64,000 nucleotides of DNA from Enhydrobacter sp. (GTDB lineage Bacteria > Pseudomonadota > Alphaproteobacteria > Reyranellales > Reyranellaceae): assembly GCA_026126105.1 (NCBI GenBank), contig JAHCJV010000009.1, positions 1 through 64,000 of the forward strand, read 5' to 3'. Of this stretch, positions 1 to 11,856 are shown piece by piece. The translations under genes were made by a program, and so were the position numbers. Each line of letters begins with the position of its first letter. The first letter of the stretch is position 1. The notes under the pieces are model-generated. The model was given only the letters and a program-made list of their open reading frames with translations, was not told the origin of the DNA and did not search any database.

Positions 1-473
1 ACGATGTGGTCGATGCGGTGCTCGCTCTCGGTGGCGAGGACGATCTCGTCCGCCTGCTGGCGAGGGTCGAGGCGTTGCAGGCCTTCCTCGGCAGCGAGGC
101 CGGCAAGAACCTCCTGACCGGCTATGGCCGCGCGGCGAACATCGTGCGTGCCGAAGAGAAGAAGGACAAGGCGCTCGCCGCCAAGATCGCAGGCGCGGCC
201 GATGCTGCGCTGCTGGAACAAGCCGAAGAGAAAACCGTTGCTTCCGCCTTGGCCGAGATCGAGCGCGTCGTGAAGCCTGCACTGGCGGCGGAGGATTTCG
301 CCGGCGCCATGAAGGCGTTCGCGGACCTGCGCGGGCCGATCGACTCTTTCTTCGACAAGGTCACAGTGAACGTCACGGATCGGCCCGATTTGCGGCTGAA
401 CAGGCTGAAATTGCTCAACCAGATACGCGCTACCATGGATTCGGTAGCCGATTTCTCGAAGATCGAGGGCTAA
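1..473 (+). CDS. glyS: Glycine--tRNA ligase beta subunit, C-terminal part (cut by window edge)
   Basis: This is the last ~157 codons of the beta subunit of tetrameric glycyl-tRNA synthetase, which charges tRNA-Gly in the cytoplasm. The frame is open from base 3 back to the window edge, so the GTG at position 6 is not the real start. The helical segment rich in Ala, Lys and Glu, ending in the pattern [17 protein letters not shown], is typical of the DALR-like anticodon-binding tail of GlyS. It stops with TAA two bases before ppdK, and glyS-ppdK adjacency is familiar in Alphaproteobacteria. Identification is by recognition of the family tail only. Confidence 0.9.
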   Translation, partial: DVVDAVLALGGEDDLVRLLARVEALQAFLGSEAGKNLLTGYGRAANIVRAEEKKDKALAAKIAGAADAALLEQAEEKTVASALAEIERVVKPALAAEDFAGAMKAFADLRGPIDSFFDKVTVNVTDRPDLRLNRLKLLNQIRATMDSVADFSKIEG

Positions 474-475
474 GC

Positions 476-3147
<2,672 letters not shown>

Positions 3148-3151
<4 letters not shown>

Positions 3152-4089
3152 GCCTCGCGGCGCTGCGGTCCGCGGCTCAAGGCGGAGGCGGCAAGCGAGC
3201 GCTGGCCGCGGCGCTCGCCAGCCTGGAGCGCGATCCCGACAGCGCGAGCGCTCAGCGCCTCCTCGACGAGGCTTGGCAGGCGCCGCGCGCGCACGTCGTC
3301 GGCGTCACCGGTCCGCCGGGCGTGGGTAAATCCTCTCTTTGTGCGACGCTGGTCTCGGCTTGGCGCAAGGAAGGCAAGACTGTCGGGGTGATCGCGGTCG
3401 ATCCCTCCTCCAAGACCAGCGGCGGCGCGCTGCTCGGAGATCGTGTGCGCATCGTCCACGATGCGTCGGACGCGGGCAGCTTCGTGCGGTCGATGGCGGC
3501 TCGTGACCGTTTGGGCGGGCTCGCCGATCAGACGCTGGCGGCGATGGTCGTCATGCGCGCTTCGTTCGACCGCGTGCTCGTCGAGACGGTCGGCGTCGGC
3601 CAGTCCGAAACCGACGTGGCGGGGGTCGCCGACACCGTTGTTTTCTGCGTGCAGCCCGGTTCGGGCGATTCGCTGCAGTTCATGAAGGCGGGAATCGTCG
3701 AGATCCCGCATCTGATCGTGGTCACCAAGGCCGATCTGGGTGCTGCGGCAGAGCGGGCACGTGCCGACGTGGCGGGTGCCCTGTCGCTCGCAACGGCCGG
3801 CGACTGGCCGTTGAAGACGCTGGCCGTGTCGTCGCGCAGCAGTGCCGGGGTCGAGGCGCTGATGGCCGCTCTGGAAGAGCATCGCCGCTATATGGCGGCG
3901 GACGGGCGGCTTGACGTCTCGCGCCACATCCAGAGCGAAGGCTGGGTGCGGGAAGCGCTGCGCGACCGCTTTGGCACACGGGGGCTTGCGCGCTTGTCCG
4001 TGCTTGGCTTGGATACGGCGCTGCCGCCGGGCGGGCAGCCGTTCGAGCGTCTGCGCGCCCTGACTGCTGCCTTGGAGACACCGCGATGA
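3148..4089 (+). CDS. meaB: MeaB/ArgK-family G3E GTPase (methylmalonyl-CoA mutase chaperone)
   Basis: 313-residue P-loop GTPase. The Walker A motif GPPGVGKSS sits near residues 55-63, followed by the family segment [15 protein letters not shown] and [10 protein letters not shown], with VVTKADL as the base-recognition loop. MeaB proteins gate cobalamin loading and protect methylmalonyl-CoA mutase from inactivation. The start overlaps the ppdK stop and the stop overlaps the HIT start, both as ATGA. No mutase gene is beside it here, so the client enzyme must be encoded elsewhere. The family call is firm; the exact client is inferred. Confidence 0.93.
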
Positions 4090-4511
4090 CTCATCCGATC
4101 GATGCCGCCTGCATCTTCTGCAAGATCGTCGCGGGCCAGATTCCCTGCTTCAAGCTCCTGGAAGACGACAACACCATCGCCTTCATGGACATCAACCCGG
4201 TCAATCCCGGGCACGCGCTGTCCGTCGCGAAGGGTCATTGGCCGACGATCGACCTCATTCCGCCGCCGATACTGGCCGACGTCGCGAAGACGGCGCAGCG
4301 TGTGGCGAAGGCGGTATCCAAGGAACTGAAGCCGGTCGGCGTGAACCTGCTGCAAGCCAATGGTGAGGGCGCCGGGCAGAGCGTGCCGCACCTGCATTTT
4401 CACATCCTGCCGCGGGTAGCCGGCGATCGTGCATCGCTCAACTGGGCCTACAAACCCGGCGACATGGCCGCGATCAAGGCCTTATGCGAGAGGCTGAAGG
4501 CGGCCCTCTGA
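4086..4511 (+). CDS. HIT family protein (histidine-triad nucleotide hydrolase)
   Basis: 141-residue cytosolic protein of the HIT superfamily, which hydrolyses purine nucleoside phosphoramidates or dinucleoside polyphosphates. The diagnostic triad HLHFHILPR is at residues 102-110 (His102, His104, His106). The N-terminal CIFCKIVAG carries the two cysteines of the zinc site seen in HinT-like proteins. It is the last gene of the glyS-ppdK-meaB run and overlaps meaB by 4 nt. It converges on the GFA-type gene with no spacer: TGA ends at 4511 and the opposing stop begins at 4512. Confidence 0.95.
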   Translation: MTHPIDAACIFCKIVAGQIPCFKLLEDDNTIAFMDINPVNPGHALSVAKGHWPTIDLIPPPILADVAKTAQRVAKAVSKELKPVGVNLLQANGEGAGQSVPHLHFHILPRVAGDRASLNWAYKPGDMAAIKALCERLKAAL

Positions 4512-4913
4512 CTACTCCCGCGGCGGGTAGCGCTCGAACGTCGGCAGTTCGTGCGCGCGCTCCATCCAACCAATCCGGTCGGCAACCTGGATGTGCGCGC
4601 TTGGGGCCACGGGGTTGGGGTCGTCATAGGTCGCGCTCTGGATATCGACGATGCCCGGCAGCATGTCGGCATTCTCGTAAAACAGGCCGGTGCCACAGTC
4701 GGAGCAAAAATGCCGTCTGCCGTGCTCCGAGGACGCGTAGATCCTGGGGGTGCCCTTCGTCACTTTGACCGCGTCCTTCGGGTACATGGTCCAGCCGACC
4801 ATCGGCGCACCGGCGTGGCGTCGACAGTCGACGCAATGACATAGCGCGTGCACGAGGGGTTCGCCTTCTGCCTGATAGCGGATTGCACCGCAGTGGCAGC
4901 CACCTGCAATCAT
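4512..4913 (-). CDS. GFA-family zinc protein (CENP-V/GFA domain)
   Basis: 133-residue protein of the glutathione-dependent formaldehyde-activating (GFA/CENP-V) fold. Zinc-binding cysteines are visible in order: GGCHCGAIRY at the N terminus, CHCVDCRR near residue 30, and FCSDCGTGLFY near residue 80. The frame stays open for another 120 codons upstream, but that part is the antisense of the LysR gene. The ATG at 4913 overlaps the LysR stop as ATGA and begins exactly at the family N terminus. Many GFA proteins are not true formaldehyde enzymes, so the substrate is unknown. Co-transcription with the upstream LysR gene is likely. Confidence 0.9.
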   Translation of the reverse strand: MIAGGCHCGAIRYQAEGEPLVHALCHCVDCRRHAGAPMVGWTMYPKDAVKVTKGTPRIYASSEHGRRHFCSDCGTGLFYENADMLPGIVDIQSATYDDPNPVAPSAHIQVADRIGWMERAHELPTFERYPPRE

Positions 4914-5932
4914 GATCTGCTCCCCTCTGTCGTTCCGACGCCGAAGCTCCTGAGGGTGGGGGACCGAACCGTCTGGTCCGATACCGTTGACGCTCGGCTC
5001 GTCGGCAGGCTGAACCACTCTCGCTCGTCCTGACGGAACTGGTCGCGCACGTAGTCGATCACGGTGCGGATGCGCACGCCCTTGTTTGTTTCCTCGTGGC
5101 TCACCAGCCAGATGTCGCGGACGATCTTGAGATCGATCGGCGCCGCTACCAGGTTCGACGACTTCGTGACGTAGTCGGGGAACACCGAGATGCCATAGCC
5201 TACGCGCACCGCCTCGACCGCGGCGTAAGACGAGTTGGTGCGCAGGACGACGTTGGGGCTGCGTTCGACCACTTCGCTCCACGGCTTCATCGACGGCAGG
5301 CTGTGCAGGGTCGTGTGATCGACGATGTGGTGCTCGCGCAGGTCGTCGAGCTTCTGCGGCAGCCCGTACTGCTCGATGTAATTGGGCGCCGCGAAGATCG
5401 ACATGTTGAATTGACCGACTCTCGCGGCCACGAGCTGATTCGAGGTCGGCCGAAAGAATCGGATCGCGAGGTCGGCCTGACGGGTGGCGAGATCGAGTAC
5501 CTGATCGCCCGCGATCACTTGCACGATGATGTCGGGATGGCTGCGACGAAGATGGTCGAGCCGAGGCACCAGCCAGTGGGCGGCGATGCCCTCTGTCGAG
5601 GCGATTCGTACGACGCCTGCCATTTCCCTGTCGAGCCCGGCCAGATGCCGCTCGATGGAGGTGGCATTCGACAGCATCGATTCGGCCTGTACGAGCACGC
5701 CGCGGGCCGCCGGCGTGACCTCCATGCCATGGCGATGGCGATCGAAGAGCTTTGCGCCGAGCCGGCGCTCGAGGGCCTGGATGCGACGACCGACCGTGGT
5801 CTGCTTGGTATTGAGCTGCGTCGCGGCCGCGCTGAAGCTGCCGGTCTTCGCGACGGCCAGGAAGAAACGCACGTCATCCCAGTCGCCGAGGATGTTCGGC
5901 ACTTTGGTCTTACGAGGCGACGGATGGACCAT
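4910..5932 (-). CDS. LysR-family transcriptional regulator
   Basis: 340-residue LysR-type regulator. The N-terminal winged helix-turn-helix runs from DDVRFFLAVAKTGSFSAAA through TTVGRRIQALERRLGAKLFDR (roughly residues 18-70), followed by a substrate-binding effector domain. The frame offers TTG at 5935 and ATG at 5932; the ATG is preferred. It probably regulates itself or the overlapping GFA gene. The C terminus is about 35 residues longer than the usual LysR length and has no recognisable motif. Its effector cannot be read from sequence. Confidence 0.92.
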   Translation of the reverse strand: MVHPSPRKTKVPNILGDWDDVRFFLAVAKTGSFSAAATQLNTKQTTVGRRIQALERRLGAKLFDRHRHGMEVTPAARGVLVQAESMLSNATSIERHLAGLDREMAGVVRIASTEGIAAHWLVPRLDHLRRSHPDIIVQVIAGDQVLDLATRQADLAIRFFRPTSNQLVAARVGQFNMSIFAAPNYIEQYGLPQKLDDLREHHIVDHTTLHSLPSMKPWSEVVERSPNVVLRTNSSYAAVEAVRVGYGISVFPDYVTKSSNLVAAPIDLKIVRDIWLVSHEETNKGVRIRTVIDYVRDQFRQDEREWFSLPTSRASTVSDQTVRSPTLRSFGVGTTEGSRS

Positions 5933-6152
5933 CAAGTCAATCGATACAATGTGTCTTGCGATCGAAGCATTTCGCGAACGGCAGCTATCTGACTATCCTA
6001 CAACATTGATTTCCCGATGTCGTATTATGTCTTTTTTCAGGTTTGCTAACGCCATACTCAGATTAGTCACCGACGGCGAGGCGAATCTAGTCCTCTGCCA
6101 TCGCTGGGCGACCCACATTTAGCGTTCTGCAGCATGCTTGCGAGGTGGTTCC

Positions 6153-7478
6153 GTGTCGACAGCTAGCCTCGACGGTAAAACACAGCGACTGTCCCGCCTT
6201 GCGAAGAAGTTTCGCCGCCGTTTGCGCAGCCCCTCGACGCGACTGGCGGCCTTTGCCGGCTTTCTGACCTACACTTGCTATGCCTACGCGCATGGCAGTT
6301 GGACGAATCCGGCGCTGATCGGCGTGGCGGTGTTGTTCGCGCTATTCATGCCGACCTATACGAACCTCAGCAACAAGGCTGAACTGTGGGCCAACAACCG
6401 CTTCGGCTTCGTGACCGCCGGCCGGCTCGGGCGTTTCGTTCCCCAGTTTGCCTTCAATCTGGCGGTGTTCGCGGTGATGTTGCACGGCGGCGGTATGAGC
6501 CAAAGCGGCGTAGCGACCGTCGGCGGCATTGCCGGCGCGGCGCTGATCACCAGCCTCGCCTCGCAGGGGCTGCAGTATCTCGGCGCCTACCTCTTCGCGC
6601 GAGGCATCGGCGATCTCAATCGCAACGTGCTGCTCGGCCTGTGCATCAACACTGTGCTGACTGCGCTTGGAACTGCCGGGCTGCCCTATGGGCGCGAGGC
6701 GTTCCTGCTGCTCGGCTTGGGGTTGGGGGGCATTCTGATGACGGTCGGCATCCTGTCCGACCTGCGGTCGGTCTTTGCGCCGCAAGGTGGGATCGGTATG
6801 TACTTTGGAACGTTCAATCCGTTCCACAACACCCACCTCGCGATCCTGAAGCGAGCGATGGCGGAGCGGAAGCTCGACAAGATCGTCATCCATCCGACTC
6901 TGATTCCGCGATTCTATGCCGAAGCCTTCCGGAAGGGTGAAATCCGGGTAGGCCGGCTGAGAGATGGTTTCCAGATCTATGAACGGACCGACAAGGCCGA
7001 TGTCAACGTCGACTACTTCCCGACCGGCAACGTTTTCCTGCCCCCCGAGACGCGCCGAGCGCTGATCGAACTCGCTGTGGCAGAAGCGGGACTCGGTGAT
7101 AGGGTCGAGGTGATCTTCCTGCGCGAGATCTATGACACGCGCGGCTTTCAGGGCGTGATCGCGGAGATCAAGAAGCGTAACCCGGGTGTGCGACTGCACT
7201 CGCTGCACGGAACCGACTTCGGGGGCATGCTGGTTCGCTCCATTTGCGACGAATGTGGCTGGATCTATCCGTGGCGAATCCTGCGCCGCGACAATGTATC
7301 GGCGACAGCGATCCGCAACGGGGCGAAAGGCATGACGCCGGTCGTCGTGACCGACGTGCTGGGCCAGATTGCACGGAATCTTCCTGAGGTGACGGCGGCG
7401 GGTCGCCGCTTTCGGAACGACAACGGCGTACTGATCGAGGGAGGCTGGCAGACTGCTCGGGCCGCAGCGCCGACGTGA
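6153..7478 (+). CDS. Membrane protein fused to a NadD-like nucleotidyltransferase domain
   Basis: A 441-residue two-part protein. Residues ~20-205 are hydrophobic with about five or six predicted membrane segments. They lead straight into a cytidylyl/adenylyltransferase domain starting at GMYFGTFNPFHNTH (Met216; His225 and His228). The canonical HxGH is HNTH here, and the second nucleotide-binding motif appears as VSATAIR near residue 388. Such domains transfer a nucleotidyl group to a phosphate or phosphonate acceptor. GTG at 6153 is chosen because GAGGTGG lies 4 nt before it; TTG at 6138 is also possible. A GNAT gene follows. The acceptor is unknown, and the fusion suggests work at the inner membrane. 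Confidence 0.8.
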   Translation: MSTASLDGKTQRLSRLAKKFRRRLRSPSTRLAAFAGFLTYTCYAYAHGSWTNPALIGVAVLFALFMPTYTNLSNKAELWANNRFGFVTAGRLGRFVPQFAFNLAVFAVMLHGGGMSQSGVATVGGIAGAALITSLASQGLQYLGAYLFARGIGDLNRNVLLGLCINTVLTALGTAGLPYGREAFLLLGLGLGGILMTVGILSDLRSVFAPQGGIGMYFGTFNPFHNTHLAILKRAMAERKLDKIVIHPTLIPRFYAEAFRKGEIRVGRLRDGFQIYERTDKADVNVDYFPTGNVFLPPETRRALIELAVAEAGLGDRVEVIFLREIYDTRGFQGVIAEIKKRNPGVRLHSLHGTDFGGMLVRSICDECGWIYPWRILRRDNVSATAIRNGAKGMTPVVVTDVLGQIARNLPEVTAAGRRFRNDNGVLIEGGWQTARAAAPT

Positions 7479-7539
7479 CATCCGACAGGCCCGGCCTGAC
7501 GGCGCCAGATTCGCTTGGGTTGGAAGAAATGAGTTCGCG

Positions 7540-8109
7540 ATGAGTACCGTTGAGCCATCGATCTTCGGCATGCCTGTCACCGTCCGGCTGGCGATGAAGA
7601 TGGAGGATGCGCTGCAGGCCATTGCCATCCGCGCCGCCTGCTTCATCGGGGAGCTCGAGGTGCCGTTCTCTGATGAGTTCGACGGCCACGACTACGGGGC
7701 TACGCATGTCATAGCCTATCTCGGCGACGAGCCGATTGGAGCCGTCCGCTTGCGCTGGTTCGGGTCGGTTGCGATGACCGACCGGCTTGCAGTATTGCAG
7801 CGTTTCCGCGGCCACCGTGTCGGACAGTTGCTGCTCGAGCGCTGCCGCGTCCTGGCGGGAAGCCGTGGCTGCAACATGCTCTACGCTCAGGTCCTGCCGG
7901 CGGACCTGGACTACGTGGGGAAGCAAGGCTGGCGGCGTCTGGTTCCGGAGAGTGACGGTACGGCCGAACCTGTCCAAATCGTGCCCATGGTCACGGCGAC
8001 GGACCCGAGCAAACCGCCCTCCGAAGTGGCGGCGCCCGAGGTGGTCATTCTTCGGCCCGGCCGGCAATTGGGCTCGAGAGAGATTCCGCTGCCCAGATGC
8101 TCGAGTTGA
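7540..8109 (+). CDS. GNAT family N-acetyltransferase
   Basis: 189-residue protein with a GNAT acyl-CoA-binding fold. The core strand GDEPIGAVRLRWF is followed by RLAVLQRFRGHRVGQLLLERC, matching the R/Q-x-x-G-x-G/A pyrophosphate loop (here RGHRVG). The C-terminal ~50 residues are Pro- and Ser-rich and outside the domain. It lies 61 nt downstream of the membrane nucleotidyltransferase on the same strand, which suggests a shared pathway, for instance acetylating a nucleotide-linked or amino substrate. That link is inference; the substrate is unknown. Confidence 0.8.
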   Translation: MSTVEPSIFGMPVTVRLAMKMEDALQAIAIRAACFIGELEVPFSDEFDGHDYGATHVIAYLGDEPIGAVRLRWFGSVAMTDRLAVLQRFRGHRVGQLLLERCRVLAGSRGCNMLYAQVLPADLDYVGKQGWRRLVPESDGTAEPVQIVPMVTATDPSKPPSEVAAPEVVILRPGRQLGSREIPLPRCSS

Positions 8110-8205
8110 TGTCGGCGAGTGTGCGATACCCCACAGACGGCGTTTCGGATCGCCGCTATCCTTTGCGTGATCGGGGAGTCGTCTGAAACGGAAACTTCGC
8201 TGCAA

Positions 8206-8481
8206 ATGATGGGGGAATGGATGGGAGTGTTCGAGATTGGCAGCGAACCGAGCGTTCGCCGTCGCCGCAATCGTCAACCCTTGACCGGGCCCAAGCGGGC
8301 TGCGGCACTGTTCCGGGTGTGGCACGGCGTGCGCGACATGATCGCGGAGGCCGAGCGCCTCGGCGACGCCGAGCTCGTTCATTTCCTGGCGGTGGCGCAG
8401 CTCCTCGTCGAGGAGAAGGCAACGGCGATTGCTTCGGGCACAACGGTCTTCGACGAGGTCGATACCGGTCTGCCGAACTAG
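8206..8481 (+). CDS. Small hypothetical protein
   Basis: About 91 residues with no recognised family. An Arg-rich stretch (RRRRNR) is followed by an amphipathic helical segment (AAALFRVWHGVRDMIAEAERLGDAELVHFLAVAQLLVEEKA written in pieces: AALFRVWHGVRDMIAEAERL, then GDAELVHFLAVAQLLVEE). ATGs occur at 8206, 8209 and 8221; the purine-rich run GGGGGAATGG favours one of the later ones, and the frame also stays open to 8119. It ends 39 nt before the converging oppC gene. The composition and helix pattern suggest a real small protein. Confidence 0.5.
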   Translation: MMGEWMGVFEIGSEPSVRRRRNRQPLTGPKRAAALFRVWHGVRDMIAEAERLGDAELVHFLAVAQLLVEEKATAIASGTTVFDEVDTGLPN

Positions 8482-8520
8482 GACAGGCTGCATTCGGCGA
8501 TGGCGTCGGCCTGCAGGTGG

Positions 8521-9405
8521 CTATTTGTGCCGAGGATCGAGCGCGTCGCGCAAGCCGTCGCCCAGCAGGTTGAACGACAGCACGGCAAAGAAGATCGCGA
8601 AGCCGGGCCAGAATGCCATCCATGGTGCCTGGGCGATGAAGCGTTGAGCGGTGTTAAGCATGCTGCCCCAAGACGGTGCGGGCGGCTGCTGGCCAAGGCC
8701 GAGGAATGACAGGGCCGCCTCGGCGATGATTGCGCCGGCGATGGCAAGGCTTGCTTGCACCAGCAGCGGCGGGACGATATTGGGCAGCACGTGGCGCAGC
8801 GCAATGCGCCAGTGCGGATTGCCGACGGCACGCGCGGCCTCGACATAGTCCTCGACCTTGGCGCCCAGCGTCTGGCCGCGCGTCAGCCGGACGAAGACAG
8901 GTGTCGCGGTGATGCCAATCGCGATCATCGCGTTGCTGAGGCTGGGCCCGAGGAAGGCGGCAAGCGTGATCGCCAGAATCAGGAAGGGAATGGCGAGCAT
9001 GGCATCGACGACGCGTGATAGCACCGCGTCGATCCAGCCGCCGGCATAGCCCGCCAGCAGGCCGAGCGGTACGCCGGCGCCGACGGCAATGCCGACCGAA
9101 ACCAAACCGGCACTGAGCGAGGCACGGGCACCGAACAGGATGCGCGAGAGCACGTCGCGCCCGACCTCGTCGGTGCCGAACCAGTGCGCCCATGACGGCG
9201 GCTTGCGCACGGTGCTGAAGCTCGTGGCGGTGGGATCGTATGGCGCGATCCAGGGAGCGAGGACTGCGAGCAGTACGAGGATCACGACGACCACCAGTGC
9301 TGCCATCGCGCCTTTCCGGCGCCTCAGCCGGCGCCAGGCGCGTGCCCAGGGACTCTCCTCATGGGCCGTCGCGGTGGTTTTGGAAGGCAAGGCGGTCACG
9401 GTCAT
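8521..9405 (-). CDS. ABC transporter permease, OppC/DppC type
   Basis: 294-residue inner-membrane permease of a peptide/nickel-type ABC importer. It has a cytoplasmic N terminus and a first membrane helix (MAALVVVVILVLLAVLAPW). The OppC extracytoplasmic signature HWFGTDEVGRDVLSR follows, then five further helices. The EAA loop for ATPase contact reads YVEAARAVGNPHWRIALRHVLPN. It is the last gene of the seven-gene minus-strand operon starting at 16430, and its ATG overlaps the oppB stop by 4 nt. The substrate is a peptide-like molecule by family and context. Confidence 0.95.
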   Translation of the reverse strand: MTVTALPSKTTATAHEESPWARAWRRLRRRKGAMAALVVVVILVLLAVLAPWIAPYDPTATSFSTVRKPPSWAHWFGTDEVGRDVLSRILFGARASLSAGLVSVGIAVGAGVPLGLLAGYAGGWIDAVLSRVVDAMLAIPFLILAITLAAFLGPSLSNAMIAIGITATPVFVRLTRGQTLGAKVEDYVEAARAVGNPHWRIALRHVLPNIVPPLLVQASLAIAGAIIAEAALSFLGLGQQPPAPSWGSMLNTAQRFIAQAPWMAFWPGFAIFFAVLSFNLLGDGLRDALDPRHK

Positions 9406-10343
9406 CCTCGCAGCCGCGGATTGACCAGCACATAGGCGACGTCGGCCAACAGGTTGAGGGAGATATAGATCGAGGCGGTCACAAGTACGACGCCTTGGAC
9501 GACCGCGTAGTCGCGGTTGAAGACCGAATCGACGATCAGCTTGCCGAAGCCCGGTATGGAGAAAATCTGCTCAGTTAGCACCGCGCCGGAGAGCAGCGTG
9601 CCGAAGTCGAGCGCCAGAAGTGTGATGACCGGCGTCATGGCGTTTCGCAGGGCGTGCTTTAGCACTACGCGATGCTCGTGCAGGCCCTTGGCGCGCGCGG
9701 TCCGAACATAGTCCGTGCCCATCGCCTGCAGCATCGCGCTGCGCGTATGGCGCATCAGCACCGCGGCGAGCGCATTGCCGAGCACAAAGGCCGGCATGAT
9801 GGTGGTGGCGAAACTTGCCTTCCAGTCCTCGCCCAGCCGCACATAGCCGGAGGCCGGCAGCCAGCCGAGCGTCACCGAGAACAGGAAGATCATGAGGATG
9901 CCGAGCCAGAAATTGGGCGTGCTGAGCCCCCACAGCGCGAAAAGGTTGGCGCCGTAATCCCACAGCGTTTCCTTCTTCACCGCCGAGACGATGCCGGCGG
10001 GAATACCGACGCCGATCGCGATCAGCAGCGCCATGAAGGCAAGCTGCAGGGTAACCGGCAGCTTCTCGGCGACCAAGGAGCTCACCGAACTCTTGAGCCT
10101 CATCGATTCGCCAAGATTGCCGGTCAGCACGCCCTTTACCCAGTAGAGATACTGTACCGGGATCGGCTGATCGAGCTTGTACTGCTCGCGGATCTCCGCG
10201 AGCACTTTCGGGTCGCGCTCCTCACCCGCCATGATCAACGCCGGATCGCCCGGCAGCAGCTGCTGAAGGCCGAAGATCAGCATCGACACGATGATCAGTG
10301 TCGGGATGATCTGCAGCAGCCGCTGGGTGAGGAAGGCGAGCAC
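9402..10343 (-). CDS. ABC transporter permease, OppB/DppB type
   Basis: 313-residue inner-membrane permease pairing with the OppC-type subunit. The N terminus MLAFLTQRLLQIIPTLIIVS is the classic first helix of OppB/DppB, followed by LLPGDPALIMAGEERDP. The EAA-like loop reads YVRTARAKGLHEHRVVLKHALRN. It begins 7 nt after the binding-protein gene and overlaps oppC by 4 nt, so translation is probably coupled along the operon. Confidence 0.95.
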   Translation of the reverse strand: MLAFLTQRLLQIIPTLIIVSMLIFGLQQLLPGDPALIMAGEERDPKVLAEIREQYKLDQPIPVQYLYWVKGVLTGNLGESMRLKSSVSSLVAEKLPVTLQLAFMALLIAIGVGIPAGIVSAVKKETLWDYGANLFALWGLSTPNFWLGILMIFLFSVTLGWLPASGYVRLGEDWKASFATTIMPAFVLGNALAAVLMRHTRSAMLQAMGTDYVRTARAKGLHEHRVVLKHALRNAMTPVITLLALDFGTLLSGAVLTEQIFSIPGFGKLIVDSVFNRDYAVVQGVVLVTASIYISLNLLADVAYVLVNPRLRG

Positions 10344-10350
10344 GCCGACG

Positions 10351-11856
10351 TTACTTGAGCTTCAGGCCGGTCACCCGCACCAGCCCGTCGGGCATCTGCT
10401 TGTAGCCGTCGAGACGGTCGGTGTGCGCCACCAGCACCTGCGTGTGGTAAATGTACTTTATGGCGCCTTCAGTCAGGACTTTGGCGGCGACCTTCTCGTA
10501 CGCCTTCTTGCGATCGGCCACGGCCGACCTGGAGCGCGCTTCGGCATGGGCGGCGTCGACATCCTTGTCGCAATAGCCGTTCGTGTTCTGCGGCTGACCG
10601 CAGACCTGGAAGGAGTAGGAGTTGCCGTCCGGATCGCTGCGGCCGCTCCAGCCGATGAGATAGACCTGGTAGTCGCCCTGTTCGGACTGTTTCAGCGAGG
10701 TGGCGAACTCGGTGACGCGGATCTTCAGGTCGAAACCCACCTCCGCGACCATCGACTGCACCACCTCGGCGACGGCCCGGGTCTCGGGGCCGTTGGGTAC
10801 CATGAAATCGAGCGCAATCGGGCCCGTGACACCGGCGTCCTTGAGCAATGCCTTGGCCTTCGCCACGTCCCGCTTCGGCACCGGGTACTTTTCCTGATAG
10901 TACGGGTTCTGCGGATTGACCCACTGGTTGCCGGGGACGAACTCACCGTTGAATACGACTTGGTTGATTGCGTCGCGGTCGATCGCGAGATCGAACGCCT
11001 GCCGGACGCGCGCATCCTTCGCGAGGGGGGTGTTGGCCTTCGCACCGTTGCTGAGGTTGATCGTCAGGCCCATATAGCCGAGCGAAACCGCCTTGCTGAG
11101 CTTGAGCTTGGGATTGTCCCGCACGGACTTGATGTCGGTGGCGAGCACGCGCTCGATCAGGTCGAGACTGCCGGAGCGCAGGTTTGCGAGCCGCACGGTG
11201 CCGTCGACGATCGGAAGGTAGGTGATCTTGTCGATGAAGACCTGGTCCTTGTTCCAGTAGTCGGCAAACTTCTCGACCACGATACGGTCCTGCTGGACCC
11301 GCTCGACGAACTTGTAGGGACCTGCGCAAACCGGTTTCAGCCCGAACTTGTCTCCGGCGGCTTCCGCGGCCTTTGGCGAAACCATCATGCCGGCGCGGTC
11401 GGTGAGCTGGGCCAACAGCGGCGAGAACGGCGCCTTCAGCGAGAGCTTGATGGTCAGCGGATCGACGACCTCGACCTTGTCGACCGAGCCGAGGTCGGGC
11501 TTGCGGAAAGAGCCCTTCATCGTGAGGTGCCGGTCGAGGCTGTACTTTGCCGCTTCGGCGTCGAACGACTCGCCGTCATGGAACTTGACATTGGATCGCA
11601 GCTTGATGGTGACCGCCTTGCCGTCAGGCGAGCTCTCGTGGCTCAGGGCGAGCTGCGGCACGATCGCCAGCTTCTCGTCGATGTCGAACAGCTTGTCGCA
11701 GATCGACGCGAAGACGATGCGTCCGACGTAGGTGCGCGCCAGCGACGGATCGAGCACGTCGGGATCTTCGGCGAGGCCGATGCGCAGGTTTGTCTGCGCC
11801 ATCGCGCTGCCCGCCATCGCGGCGGTGAGCGCGAGCGAAAGAGCCAGTTTCTTCAT
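10351..11856 (-). CDS. Peptide-type ABC transporter substrate-binding protein (SBP_bac_5)
   Basis: 501-residue periplasmic binding protein of the cluster C (DppA/OppA) class. It has a Sec signal peptide ([20 protein letters not shown], cleavage expected before QTN). The mature part starts with [19 protein letters not shown] and has the class pattern [19 protein letters not shown] near residue 90. It lies inside the importer operon, after the OppF gene (ATGA overlap at 11853-11856) and before oppB. This class binds di- and oligopeptides, glutathione, nickel chelates or sugars. The co-operonic gamma-glutamyltransferase favours a gamma-glutamyl peptide, which is inference. Confidence 0.93.
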   Translation of the reverse strand: MKKLALSLALTAAMAGSAMAQTNLRIGLAEDPDVLDPSLARTYVGRIVFASICDKLFDIDEKLAIVPQLALSHESSPDGKAVTIKLRSNVKFHDGESFDAEAAKYSLDRHLTMKGSFRKPDLGSVDKVEVVDPLTIKLSLKAPFSPLLAQLTDRAGMMVSPKAAEAAGDKFGLKPVCAGPYKFVERVQQDRIVVEKFADYWNKDQVFIDKITYLPIVDGTVRLANLRSGSLDLIERVLATDIKSVRDNPKLKLSKAVSLGYMGLTINLSNGAKANTPLAKDARVRQAFDLAIDRDAINQVVFNGEFVPGNQWVNPQNPYYQEKYPVPKRDVAKAKALLKDAGVTGPIALDFMVPNGPETRAVAEVVQSMVAEVGFDLKIRVTEFATSLKQSEQGDYQVYLIGWSGRSDPDGNSYSFQVCGQPQNTNGYCDKDVDAAHAEARSRSAVADRKKAYEKVAAKVLTEGAIKYIYHTQVLVAHTDRLDGYKQMPDGLVRVTGLKLK

